Shown here piece by piece: positions 1 through 10,089 of a DNA stretch of 64,000 nt. How positions within the stretch are numbered: the first letter of the stretch is position 1; every line of letters begins with the position of its first letter. The notes under the pieces were generated by a model, which ran no database searches, had not been told where the DNA came from, and was given only the letters and a program-made list of their open reading frames with translations. A program made the translations under genes and the position numbers. This DNA comes from Phalacrocorax aristotelis (lineage: Eukaryota > Chordata > Aves > Suliformes > Phalacrocoracidae): the NCBI RefSeq assembly GCF_949628215.1, contig NC_134282.1, positions 11,282,223 through 11,346,222 of the forward strand, written 5' to 3'.

Positions 1-2939
1 AGGAAGTAGATTTCTTTTTTGTGCTTAATTTTTGAGGTTGGGTTATTTTCTGTTGCCTTTTCCTCTATGTTTTTTCTCTTGTACTAGGCTAGAGATTCAG
101 TGAATCAAACACCTGTAGCAGCTTTTGGCTTTGAGCTCTTGTTCTTTTTTTATGCAAAATTGTGAATGAGCTGAGGTTTCATAGGCTAAGTGTTGGACTG
201 GGAGGCCATCTGGGCTCCCTTTCTGCCTCTCTCTAGATTCCCTGAGTGACTACCGCTGCTTTTCAGGCTAAGTTATCCAGCTTTCCTGCTCATATGTGAA
301 ATACTTCCCCATCTGGTGTGATTTACAGCACCGCTGAAAAGCGTGCTGACTTGGTGCCTCATAAGAACTTCAGCAGTACTCTTGATGCCATCATATGAAC
401 GCTTTGACGTTAGGCGCTCTGCACCTTGGTTTACCCCTATGTAGGTTTAAAAAATTATAGAGATATACGTTAGGAGTGCATTGTATAGATGTGTTATCTT
501 GAAGCCATTCTGTGTTTCTGGTAGCATCTTGGTCCCTTTCTCTAATTCCACTTCAGTCCCCGCAACCAAAATAGCACGCACGTGTGTGTACTCTAATGCT
601 ATTGTCTGGTGCCTTTTTAATCATATCAAAACGTCTGGCTTCTGCATACCTTGCACTCTCCAAACCGCCAGTGCAGTCACTGGGTGGTTGGAGTGGGATG
701 TGGCTTTCAACATTACCCTGAAATGCTGGCAAACATGATTTACTGTGACGTTATTGAGAAGGATTACCTCAGGAGACTCAGTAGGGACTGTCACGGTGGA
801 AATCAGGTCTGCTGTATTGTTTCTGTCCTTTAGACCTCTGAATCCTTCCAGTATATACCACTGTGAAGATAGGAGTTTGTTTTTCTGGGAAAGAAACCCT
901 TAGCTTGATTCATGTGACCTCCCCAGGGCAGAACATACGCTTTACAAGAGAAGGATGAGGATTTCCGTACGATGTATGCTCATGATGTATGCTTTTTGTA
1001 CCTCTTGAGATTCAAATAATAATAGTTGTACCAACTCATTTTTTAAAAGTGCCATTTTTGTGACAATTTCTTTTTTGGCTCCTTCTGTGTGATCACTTGC
1101 ATTTCCTGAGTAGTTAGTGAACGGATATGAAATATACCCTGCTTGGTTATATTTTCCCATTTGCTGCACTTTACTGTCTAATTTTCAGCTGAAGCTGGGA
1201 GGAGGGCACAGCATCCATCAACAGACCTGTCTTCACTGAAAATTGTTTAATTTAACAGTTGTTTAATTTAACTGTCCTGCTAAATGCTGCACAGCTGCAA
1301 GCTGCTTTCTGAAGGCCTGTTCCTTGTGATGACTGGCTTCGGGGCGGGCTTGAAAAATTGTAGTGGCGTTATGAGTTTGCTCATACTTAGCGAAGACTTA
1401 GGAATGGCTCTGTCTTGAATTAAAATTCTTAAATTGGCTAGTACGGATGTGCTTTTCTTCTCAGCTGGAATCTGTTTTATTTATTAAGTAGCTCAATGGG
1501 CTCTTTTTTTCAGTGGAGTGCTGGGTTTTTGCCCCTCACACTTGGAAAGCCAGAGTACAGGATTCATGGTGGTGTTCCTATGCTCGTCTGTCATGCAGCT
1601 CTGCATGAAACTGAGTAAGAGAAACAGTAAAATTGGTCTCTCCAGAAAAGTTACCTGCTGAATTTAACAGGATAAACACCTGTAAACAGGTGACCATTTT
1701 ATCACAGACCACAATAAAATGGTTAATTTTACTTGAAGACACTATGAAAATCTTCAGCATTATCACAAAATGGAGGACAATAATAGTTTTTCAACTTCTA
1801 ATGATCCCAACATTAAAAGCACCCTCAACAAAAACCAGAAATGAAGGTTTAAAATATTTATTTTTCAATTGGTAATTCTCCTGTGTTTGAATTAATGTGC
1901 CTACGGGCCAAATCCTCCTCAGTGGGTAGTGGAGTCAACACCAGGGCGGAGGCACCTTTCCCTGAAGCCCTCTTGCCGAGTGAGGAGGTGAGCGGGGCAG
2001 CCCTAGCTGGGGCCGGTGCTGCGGCAAATGCCTGCTGCCCCCACGGGTGGTCTCTGATGGCCAGGGCATGTCCTGAGGCTCAGAGGGTTTGGCTTATTTA
2101 TTAAACTGTGCTGCGTCTCCTTCAGGTGCTTATCCAGCTCCCACCTGAACCCAAGTACAAGTTTTGCATGCTCTCATTTGATAAAGTCTCACTTCTTTTT
2201 GTTTGCTTTGAATCAGGTTTCATTTGTGCTTTTGCACTGCGAAGGATAGCGAGCAGCCACCCTCTCCACACCCTCGTGACACTAACAACCTGCATCATGC
2301 TCTGGTGTACAGAAAGGCTGAACTGCATGTAATTTACTCTGAGATTTTTACCTAAAATTGTATGTACTGTGAGTTGTCATTTATGCGCAATTAAAGTTGA
2401 CTTCAAAGTTTTTCAGCCTTTTTTAATGGTGGAAAAGTCCTGTTCTGATTTTTAGCGAGCTAAGTTTTGTTTCCTTTTTTGTTTAGCGGTAGAAATACCA
2501 TTACACCTAGGCAGTAGGGTAGTAAATACCTGTGCAAACTCAAACAAGCAGAAGAAAGTCCTGAACTTCTGTCTCCCTGCCCACCCCTGCAGGTACCGAA
2601 AGCAGCTGGAGTGAGCACGAATCGACATTTGGTACGTTGGGAGTTATTCTGGGGTTAATTCTCAGCAATGAACGTATTGTGTCTCCTTATTTTACTGTGA
2701 AACCAAGAATGTTGCAATTAGCCTTGTATCACCTGAATGGGTTGTGGAACCTGAGTAAAGCCATAGCTTTGCTCCCAAGGTAAGACCCGGAGCTTGCTCT
2801 GACTTGTTTTGGTCAGGGCTGCGGGACAGACTTTTCACCCAGAAGCAGAGCTTTGAGAAGCTCAGGGAGAGCAGGCAAATATTAATAGATCAAGAAAAAC
2901 CATAGCGCATTTGTGCACTTTTTAGGAAGGCGAAGAGGA
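1..2939. other. Intergenic flank downstream of SPHKAP
   Basis: I recognise no exon on either strand. Contents: AT-rich unique-looking sequence, a modestly GC-richer patch at about 1900-2090 with short open frames that resemble nothing known, and a plus-strand ATTAAA near 2389 that could be a polyadenylation signal for a convergent gene. In mammals the convergent neighbour on this side is DAW1. I looked for the WD-repeat C-terminus of that protein and did not see it, so only an untranslated end could be present. Confidence 0.5.
2389..2394 (+). promoter_or_regulatory. Possible plus-strand polyadenylation signal of a convergent gene
   Basis: ATTAAA followed after about 13 nt by CAAAG and then a T-rich stretch (TTTTTCAGCCTTTTTTAATG), a layout compatible with a cleavage site near 2410. 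Single hexamers occur by chance in AT-rich DNA, so this rests mainly on context: a convergent gene end is expected here from the mammalian gene order. Confidence 0.25.
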
Positions 2940-2957
2940 CACACATTATGACACAAA

Positions 2958-2963
2958 TTTATT
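2958..2963 (-). promoter_or_regulatory. Candidate distal polyadenylation signal of SPHKAP
   Basis: AATAAA on the minus strand. Reading on toward lower coordinates comes TTTGTGTCATAATGTGTGTC, a GU-rich element at the spacing expected for CstF binding. It is the best formed of several AATAAA copies between the stop codon and the left edge (others at 3063-3068 and 4346-4351). Confidence 0.45.
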
Positions 2964-4119
2964 TCTGAATCAGTTGCAACATTAAGAACTACTGTACAGA
3001 GAAACTGCATCACACTGTTACAACTCTGTCATGATATTTGTGCTTTGTAGGATAAGTAAACATTTATTCTATCACAGCAAAAAATTGTATACTGACAACT
3101 AACTGTATTTGGTTTAAAAATAAATACACTTTCCCGTTTATCAACTCAAAGCACTTTAAGTCTATAATACTTGGTACTTTCTATGAACTTTCAGCCTCAG
3201 AAGTGCTGAGCGTTCAGAGTTCCTGCTCACGCTGGCGGGAGTCAGGGATGTTCAGCAATTCTGCGGAGCAGGCTCAGTGACGGCACAGTTACGCTCAGCG
3301 TATGCAACAAATTGACCTTTATCTCAACAGCAAAGTGACCTTCGCTGTTTTGCGTATGCTGCAGAGTAGGTGTAGCATTACTCGTGCTGTTTAATGTTCC
3401 ACCTTAGAATTTGTATTTTGTAACAAATGAGTGATGCAATCATGCAAGTTTAGGAATGGTTTTAAAGATAACGTTGAGAATATGGCTCTTTTTCATAGAT
3501 AATGTAAAACTACTTCAAAATTTTCAAAAATATTTAGTGCAAAAGGATAGGTTTGTTTTTTTTCCCCAAGAAATATTACAGAAGCATATACTGTTATATG
3601 GAAAATAAAACATCTCTTAAATATTTTACTGGGGAAAAGCAGGCAGATTTTCTATTACAGTGTTTGGTAGGGAGAGATGAAAGATAAATACTTTCAAAGA
3701 AACAAATTGCAGAAGAGCTGCGATGTGATAAGTTATATTTACCTTTAAATTCAAAACCAATCTCTTTGGCAGAGTCAAGTGCATCATTAAGTGCACGATC
3801 CTAACAGATCATTTCAACGAGACGATAGAATAGTATATCTTATCAAACAATTATATAAATGTTGTAGTAGTGTGAACTGTCACATATAGTCCAAGCACTT
3901 ATACCCAAAATGAACAGGTATGTCTGCTGAAATTTTAATAAACATTTCGCTTTCCTGTAAGTTACAAAAATTAAGATTTTAATGATGAGATAATACTTTC
4001 TTCACCTTATTAAGAATTTGTTTGATTAAGCTAAAATTAAAATAGTATTTTTCTCCTGCTTTTAACCGAGACGTAGCATGTTACGTAGTGCCTTAAACAG
4101 AAGCACCGTAGGTAACAAA

Positions 4120-4252
4120 TGTACTATCATTACTCCCTCTTAGCAGGTAGGGACACTGAGGCACAGAGGTGAAATGACTCTCCCAAGGTCACGCGGCTGG
4201 TCCGTGGTGGGACAGGACTCAGAAACCTGATGCCCTGACTCGCGGAGCTGTG
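4120..4252 (+). repeat. MIR/CORE-SINE-like remnant
   Basis: The plus strand contains GGACACTGAGGCACAGAGGT, then GACTCTCCCAAGGTCACGCG and GTGGGACAGGACTCAGAAAC. This follows the order of the MIR core: the 'gaaactgaggcacagagagg' part, then 'cccaaggtcacacagct', then the 'gggattcgaaccc' part. It is preceded by the ATTACTCCCTCTTAG stretch that corresponds to the MIR 'attatccccattttac' part. Diverged and ancient. It lies antisense inside the probable SPHKAP 3' UTR. I judge this from the consensus as I remember it, not from an alignment. Confidence 0.75.
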
Positions 4253-4981
4253 TTCAGGGATATACCAGGTGTAGCTATGCTGAGCTGCACTGCCTCCAAG
4301 TGAAGAGGGATGAGGTTTTTAAGGGTAATAACTGAGAGTCTCCATTTTATTTCGTTGAGAAGAAGACAGGAATGAGGAACAGCTATGGAAGAGAAATAAT
4401 CACATGGGAAGAAACTAAAATGTGTTTTCAGCAGCTTTTTGTGTTGTCTAACTGCAAAATTCTTAAGTGTTCAAAAGTCTTTACCCCTTAGCAGACTATG
4501 GGGATTTAAAAAAACAAAAATCCCAAACCTTTATCTAGGGACACGGGTGTCTCCTAGGCATCCTGGAATCCTGGAACGCTCTGGTTCTAATAGTTAAGCT
4601 GTACAAACATGTGTGTTTTAAAACTGCATGTTAGTGTAATATCCCATTTTAGCTGATCGATTTAATAAATGAAAATGGAACATATTAAATAATTAAGTCT
4701 TTACTGTGTAGTCCATTAATTCAGAAGGCTAAAAATCCGTCCCCTCCTAGTACAATGCATCTATAGCACAATTGTCAAGCGTCCCTCATGATACAGAAAG
4801 ATAAAATACACCTTGGTTTCACGTTGCTCCTTGTTCGGCTGTGGAATGGACGTGTGCTGTTTCTGTAGAGTTTGTATATCTTTGCTTGTTTTACTCAGTG
4901 ATGTTCGGAAATCGGAGTGTTACACAAACCACTACTTATTTAAACTGGAACGAAACAAAAATGCTGAACAGCTGAACTTTC

Positions 4982-5125
4982 TTAACCCAATTCAAGAAGC
5001 CAGTCAAACAGGCTTGGTGTCATCTCTCTGCCTTCTTCACTGAGCTTGCAGTACTGCACCACGGCATGAAAGATATCCCCCACTTTCCAGGACTTCCGTT
5101 GAACTAATTGTACAACATCTAAAAA
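4982..5125 (-). CDS. SPHKAP: SPHKAP exon 12, C-terminus and stop codon
   Basis: 144 nt, 47 residues (window 1638-1684) and TAA at 4982-4984. It begins FLDVVQLVQRKSWKVGDI, continues FHAVVQYCKLSEEGRE and ends SLFDWLLELG, the conserved extreme C-terminus of SPHKAP. The acceptor is TTTTTTATTTAG|TTTTTAG; the first AG is required, because the second, 7 nt later, would break the frame. No ORF of notable length starts here, so the exon is easily missed. The residues complete the helical AKAP_110-type domain begun in exon 11, with the hydrophobic/aromatic tail FDWLLELG likely packing against it (inference). Confidence 0.95.
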   Translation of the reverse strand, partial: FLDVVQLVQRKSWKVGDIFHAVVQYCKLSEEGREMTPSLFDWLLELG

Positions 5126-7684
5126 CTAAATAAAAAACCAAAACGAAACACGCTTAGGATTTGGTTAAATGAATACACCCAAACTGCTCTAAGACCAGCC
5201 TTTGTAAATGCACTGCTGTATGAGGGAGTGGCTACAATTCACCGTGCAGCAACATAAAGGTTGTTTTGATTTATAAAACTTCATTTCTGAAGTTCCAAAG
5301 CTTCCCAAAGACTGGTTGGATCTCGTGACATTTTCTAAATTAGCTGCTCTCATCAACTATTTATTGAAATAGAAGTAAGAACAGTGAAAGTTAGCTTGAT
5401 AAAGGATCACAACTTCCCTTGTTGTCGACAACTTGCTGTCAAAGTAATGGAAGCGTAACTATCCATTTTAAAGAAAACAAATCCCTCTTCATTACCATTA
5501 GCTATATTTTAATCTCTATGTAATCTTCTGTATTTCCACATATACACCCCACAGTATTTTAAATGTTCACGTAGTACTGGTGAGAAAGAATTCTGGGTAA
5601 ACTTATGTCACATGAAGACATTTGCCACAATTGTGGCTGAATCACAGAATCTATATTTGATTTTTTTTTAACTTCCAGCTAAACCAGAGGTTAAATATAT
5701 GTCCTTAAGCAGCTGTTAAAAGTCCTGAATTTTGTCCACTTTGTACTTACTAATGGGCTTCACAGTGTCATACATCTGGTTCCATTTTTTCTGAAGCAAA
5801 TAAATGAAAATCAAAGCTTTTCATTTCTTTGAATTTCACAATCAATATCTAATTAGCTTGCTCCTTCCACGTTTCCAGTTTTAAACCACAGAAGAAAATG
5901 TTGTGTGTGTCTAGTTAGTGTAGCTGTTTGCTATTTACATACTGAAGCCTAAACTTTTAATATGTATTTTAATGATATTTAATAGGCACGAGATTTCCAA
6001 GAGCTCTGTTGTAGGCAGGATGTGCTTCATTATTCTCTAGTGTATTTTTGCAATTGAATTAACTGTTTGCCAAAGCACATGGGTAAAGCTGACAGCTGCT
6101 TCTTTAATTAGATGCAATTTGGACTGTTGCTGCTGAATGCATTTTAAATTATGTTTATGATTCCTAAATGCATGTACTCAAGAAAATCAAACAATATCTC
6201 TGCTACTCAAAATGATCTTCCCATAGACATTATTTTAAAAGACCAAAATACTGATTTGTAACACTTTTTTCATTAATTGGTTTGAATACTGTGACACTTT
6301 TTGTAAGCCTTAAGGTTTGAGCCTTCCTTGCTGACCTTGGAAAAGGGGCTGCTTTGGTTATTCCTGAAATGTTGTACGCAGCATTTGGTGTTGTCTACAA
6401 TGGAGCACTAACTAATCATTCAGGAATAGAAACAGCCTGCCCTTCTTGTGCCCACTTTGGACTTTAGTGTTGCTGAAGGTTTCTCAGTTCTGGTAGTCTG
6501 TGTCTGCCTCTCCCTGGAAATAGATTTCTCCTTTCAAAATGGCAGTTGTCAAAGGCTAAGCTACACCTGAACAGGAGCAAAACAGTACTGGCACACACAG
6601 CGCTTTTTTTATTGCTGAGCCAGGTGAGGTGCTTCATAATTTCAGCGATGCAAAATATTTCAGTCAGTTTAATTTTCCAAGTAACAGATGTGTGATTGTA
6701 AATATGGCTCCACTGGAAGCACTGGTTGGTCACTGCCTGCACTAAAAATGTCTCTCAGGGTAGTAATAACGTAAGGATATGCCTGCACAGATAGGTCCAT
6801 CATGCCTATCCTCTGAACTTGCAATCAGCTCTGGTGCAGAAGCCTTGCAGTCTTGGTGTGTGAGACACTGAACGTGAGCTAATATAGGTTATCTTTATTT
6901 TGTGGTTAGTCTCTTCCATACATTTGAGCAGTGGGCCTGTTCCTTGGTGAGTAGCAATCTCTTTCTGCCAGCACAAAGGGACTATAAAGCCAGCACGTTT
7001 GGCCATGGTAGGTCTTGCATAAATGTGGGAGGAGCACTCAGGCCCCTGTGGTACCCTGCTGTATCCCCAGCTGTAGCAATTTATAACAGCCATGCACAAG
7101 TTCAGACCTGCCTGAGGCTGCCCTAATCAGTGTTGCAGGCAAGGCAGAACCTGCGTAAGGATTAAGGCGTTTTAAATCTGAAAATCTGAAGTACAACTTA
7201 TATCTTGTGTCATAGTCAGCTCTTGCTCTCACCAAGCAGCAGACCTTTGTATGTGTGATGCCTACACTCAAGTGATTTTTATTTTTAAGCTACATATTAA
7301 ACTCCATGTAAGCCACCTGCGACTCTTCAAATGCAGCCACATAAAGGGCTCTTTCTCTTAATTCTGCCTTAGGTATTGACACTTAATGCATCATTGATAT
7401 GAAAAAGTGAACAGATCCATCAAAGCACGTTAGAGGCTTTGGAGAAGGTATCACAGTAATGCTATTTTTTATGCCACGGACGTACTACTAATGTCTTCTT
7501 TCACATACCTTACATTCTGACACACTTAATTCTGTCCTCCCTTTCTGTAATATACAGTAGCATTGTCATTTTGCTGTAATGAAGATGTTTCTGCATCAGC
7601 TTTTAAGCTTGGTAAATTCAATAAATCATAACAGGTGCTGTGATTAAAGTGAATTAATAGTATGCCAAATTCTGTAGATTTTAC
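5126..7684 (-). other. SPHKAP intron 11
   Basis: 2.6-kb intron between exons 12 and 11, donor GTAAAA, acceptor TTTATTTAG. It has no exon-like frame on either strand. The AT-rich block at about 5900-6250 includes a homeodomain/octamer-like stretch TTAATTAGATGCAATTTG near 6105 that looks more like conserved non-coding DNA than neutral intron, but this is only an impression. The short ORFs at 6464-7271 are not supported. Confidence 0.7.
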
Positions 7685-7869
7685 CTTTTCAATTCTGTTT
7701 TCCTGAGATTTCTTAAAATAGATGGTTGGAATTCCAAGTTCAGAAGCAGCTATCCACTGCAGGGTGGCTCGCAGCTCCACATCAGGGCACTCTGGTTCCA
7801 GATCAAAGTTTATCACCAGTAGGTCCTTTTGACAATTGGCTGTTCCCACTGAAAGCCCAGAAGTACTTT
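7685..7869 (-). CDS. SPHKAP: SPHKAP exon 11, conserved C-terminal AKAP_110-type domain, first part
   Basis: 185 nt, 61 complete residues (window 1577-1637) after a split Glu, ending in phase 0. The acceptor is GGATTATTTTTCCAG| and the donor GAAAAG|GTAAAA. It encodes CQKDLLVINFDLEPECPD, ELRATLQWIAASELG and IPTIYFKKSQENRIEK. This is the most conserved part of the family: an alternating hydrophobic strand followed by helices, shared in outline with the C-terminus of AKAP11. Its molecular partner is not established to my knowledge. The frame stays open past the donor to about 7526, which would give a false end to an ORF-based call. Confidence 0.96.
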
Positions 7870-7953
7870 CTGGAAAAATAATCCCAACAGTTACTGTGCA
7901 GTTACTTACGTTACCTTCGAATTGTATGCTTTAATTGATATGGTTCAACTTAC
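7870..7953 (-). other. SPHKAP intron 10, only 84 nt
   Basis: Starts GTAAGTTGAACC and ends GGGATTATTTTTCCAG. AGTAACTG about 25 nt before the acceptor could hold the branch point. Retention would hit an in-frame TAA within 8 codons. A second GTAAGT inside the intron is too near the acceptor to act as a donor. Confidence 0.9.
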
Positions 7954-8006
7954 CCTCTGTATTTTCTGTCTGTTCTTTAAGGAAAACCTTTTCTTCTACT
8001 AATTCA
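7954..8006 (-). CDS. SPHKAP: SPHKAP exon 10 (53-nt micro-sized exon)
   Basis: Encodes 17 complete residues (window 1559-1575), ELVEEKVFLKEQTENTE, with a split Asn at entry and a split Glu at exit. The acceptor is TTTGTTTCTAAG| and the donor GAGG|GTAAGT. The peptide is acidic and probably helical, just ahead of the conserved C-terminal domain. It is asymmetric (phase 2 in, phase 1 out), so skipping would shift the frame. It lies only 84 nt from exon 11, so the two exons with the short intron between them may be recognised together by intron definition. Confidence 0.92.
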
Positions 8007-10002
8007 CTTAGAAACAAACAACAACAAAGTTTATTAGTGATATTTAGGAACAGTCTATAACACTGCTTCATGATGGATAAACTTCTCCCTCAATGTTAGA
8101 CCTAGAAAACTGCAAGAAAAAAGTTACATAGGATGAAATAATAAAATGTGGAATATATTTCAATTATTTATCTGTAAGTCAGGAAAAGCTATGGGAATTG
8201 CAGTATTATTCCTGTAATGGATGAAGTACTTGTACTGGTTGTGCTCTGTATTACATTTCACCAGGATATGTGTATCTTTATGGTTTACATAATGACAAGC
8301 AAATGACGTTATGGTAAGACACAGCGAGTCTCATAACCTGGGGGGAAATACTGAACTTCCAATGCCTGTGTTTTGCAGTGCTATGCTCCTTGGCTGAATC
8401 TTTTCCAGTCTCGCTTTCTAGTTTAATCTTTCATAGTTAAATATAATCAGCTAGCAATGACTTCAACTACTGCTGGTTTTAAACATATTAGTTGTTTGGA
8501 TAAACAAACTCCATTTACACCTTGCAAAAATTTCTAAAGATCTTAATTTCTTGTGTGCCATCTTTTTTTTTTTTTTGTTAAAGTACAGGAAACGAAATCC
8601 TGGCATGTGGTTGCTGCTTCAGCTTCTGTGCTTGTGTACATGTGGCAGGAGACTGCAAATTCACTATTGATCTCACAGCTATTGCATTAATTTCATCGCT
8701 GCTGAAGGGATTGCACTTACAGTACACATTTCCAAACTGTCTCATTCTGTCCTGAGTTGGGGGAAAGCTGCAACTGTAAGATTTTGTTTCTAGCATGGGA
8801 GCACGCTATTCTTACCACCCTCATTCACAGGATTTCAGAATCTCCCCCAAGGCTTCAAAGAACCAAGATTATATATACTTATGCAGTGGTTACTGCAAGA
8901 TATGAGAGGAAAGAATAAAATGGCAGCATGCAACATATGGTTTGTCATGACTTAGAATCACAGGTGCTTAATAACTTCCTTCCCATCAGATTTCTTTTCC
9001 AGTTTTCTGTTTGAACAGATGATGTATTCTGTGCCTTGACTTGGATTTGTAGAAGTACGAACTTCTCATGCCTATTGGCTAACACCTGAGAGTAGCCCCT
9101 GAAAGCTAACAAGGGGAGTCAGAAATTAATCTCTTTGGTTCTTGGAAAAATAAGGGAGGGGAGCCATCTTTAGGAATGAGGGTAGGAGGTATCACTGCCT
9201 ACTGTGAAGATGGGAATGTTTTAACCAGGTTAGTCTCTGAATCGGCATCTGAGAGAGAATGCATGTAACTACAGAAATATGAATGCCCAGATTTCTTCCA
9301 AATAAAGAGCCTCTTGAAAGCGGGACATTTGTAGTTATAGCCTGGTAATGAGCTATGAAGATTTTCTGATGTCAGCAACTTCACAACGTTCCCATGTTCA
9401 ATGCGTGATGTACAGTCCGTACACTTCTGCAGTGGCCATGCCCTGCTGCATCGTGACACTCACCAGCTGGCAGGTTATATCAGGTTTCAGGGTACCAGAA
9501 TCTTTAGGCGCAGGCACTTGCACACCTCTTGATAGTTTTACTGCATGCTCAGCAGGAACACGCCCAGAAACAATAGGTAAGATGTACTGTGGGCCAAATT
9601 ATTGTTATTCTTGGAAAGAATGCTATCATATTTTTACCTTTGACTTTACTTGATCCTTATTTGCTTGACCTTACTGGCTATCGCAGTAAAGATTTGATAA
9701 TATTGAAGTTATTCAGAGAAGAAAGTTCACACAATGGGAAACTGATACCGCAGAAAACTGTCTTTAGGCAGAGCAGTTGGTGGACCCACGGTCTCTTGAG
9801 AGATCCACCTGGGTGGACTTTCCTGTAATCTTTCACTGCGTAGGGCTGTCACTCTGCACAGACAATGGCACGTGCTTTTTTCTGAAACTAAAGGCAGGCT
9901 CAGCAGCAGGTGCAAAGCAGGGCTTGGCACATTTTAGATGGTGTAAATGATTTGTAGTTAAAATAAGACTAAACATCAAGTCTCACTTCAGTGACTACTT
10001 AC
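8007..10002 (-). other. SPHKAP intron 9
   Basis: 2.0 kb between exons 10 and 9. Donor GTAAGT and acceptor CTAAG. It contains a poly-T run (plus strand) at about 8562-8576. The short open frames at 8578-8796, 9199-9459 and 9348-9828 have no recognisable product and no exon-like borders. Confidence 0.75.
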
Positions 10003-10089
10003 TTAATCATAGGAGAAGATGGCACGTTCTCCTGATAAATTTCCAGGTCCATAATGCCAAGACTGCTAGTTGTACTGCTGTTGCCATTG
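10003..10089 (-). CDS. SPHKAP: SPHKAP exon 9 (87-nt symmetric exon, likely cassette)
   Basis: Encodes 28 complete residues (window 1530-1557), NGNSSTTSSLGIMDL, EIYQENVPSSPMI, plus a split Ser at entry and a split Asn at exit. The acceptor is TTTTGCTTTGTCAG| and the donor ATTAA|GTAAGT. Phase is 2 on both sides, so skipping removes exactly 29 residues and restores a Ser or Asn junction codon without a frame change. From memory, human SPHKAP has two isoforms differing by 29 residues, which this exon size would explain. No long ORF marks it; it was found by reading the translated minus strand between exons 8 and 10. Confidence 0.93.

Larger units (their letters stand above)
2940..4981 (-). other. 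SPHKAP: Probable SPHKAP 3' UTR
   Basis: About 2.0 kb following the stop codon on the minus strand, without coding potential. The end is set by the AATAAA at 2958-2963 followed by GU-rich sequence; earlier AATAAA copies at 3063-3068 and 4346-4351 could give shorter forms. The region is AT-rich and carries a MIR/CORE-SINE-like remnant in antisense orientation at about 4120-4252. The length is inferred from signals only; RNA reads would be needed to fix it. Confidence 0.55.

Noticed and set aside
1900..2090. GC-rich patch as a CpG island/promoter
   Set aside because: Few CpG dinucleotides, short, and not next to any first exon.
1..2400. Terminal exon of DAW1
   Set aside because: I looked for a WD-repeat C-terminal coding segment on the plus strand and found none; at most an untranslated end could be present.
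5112..5127. Downstream AG (TTTTTAG) as the exon 12 acceptor
   Set aside because: It would remove 7 nt and shift the frame, losing the conserved C-terminus.
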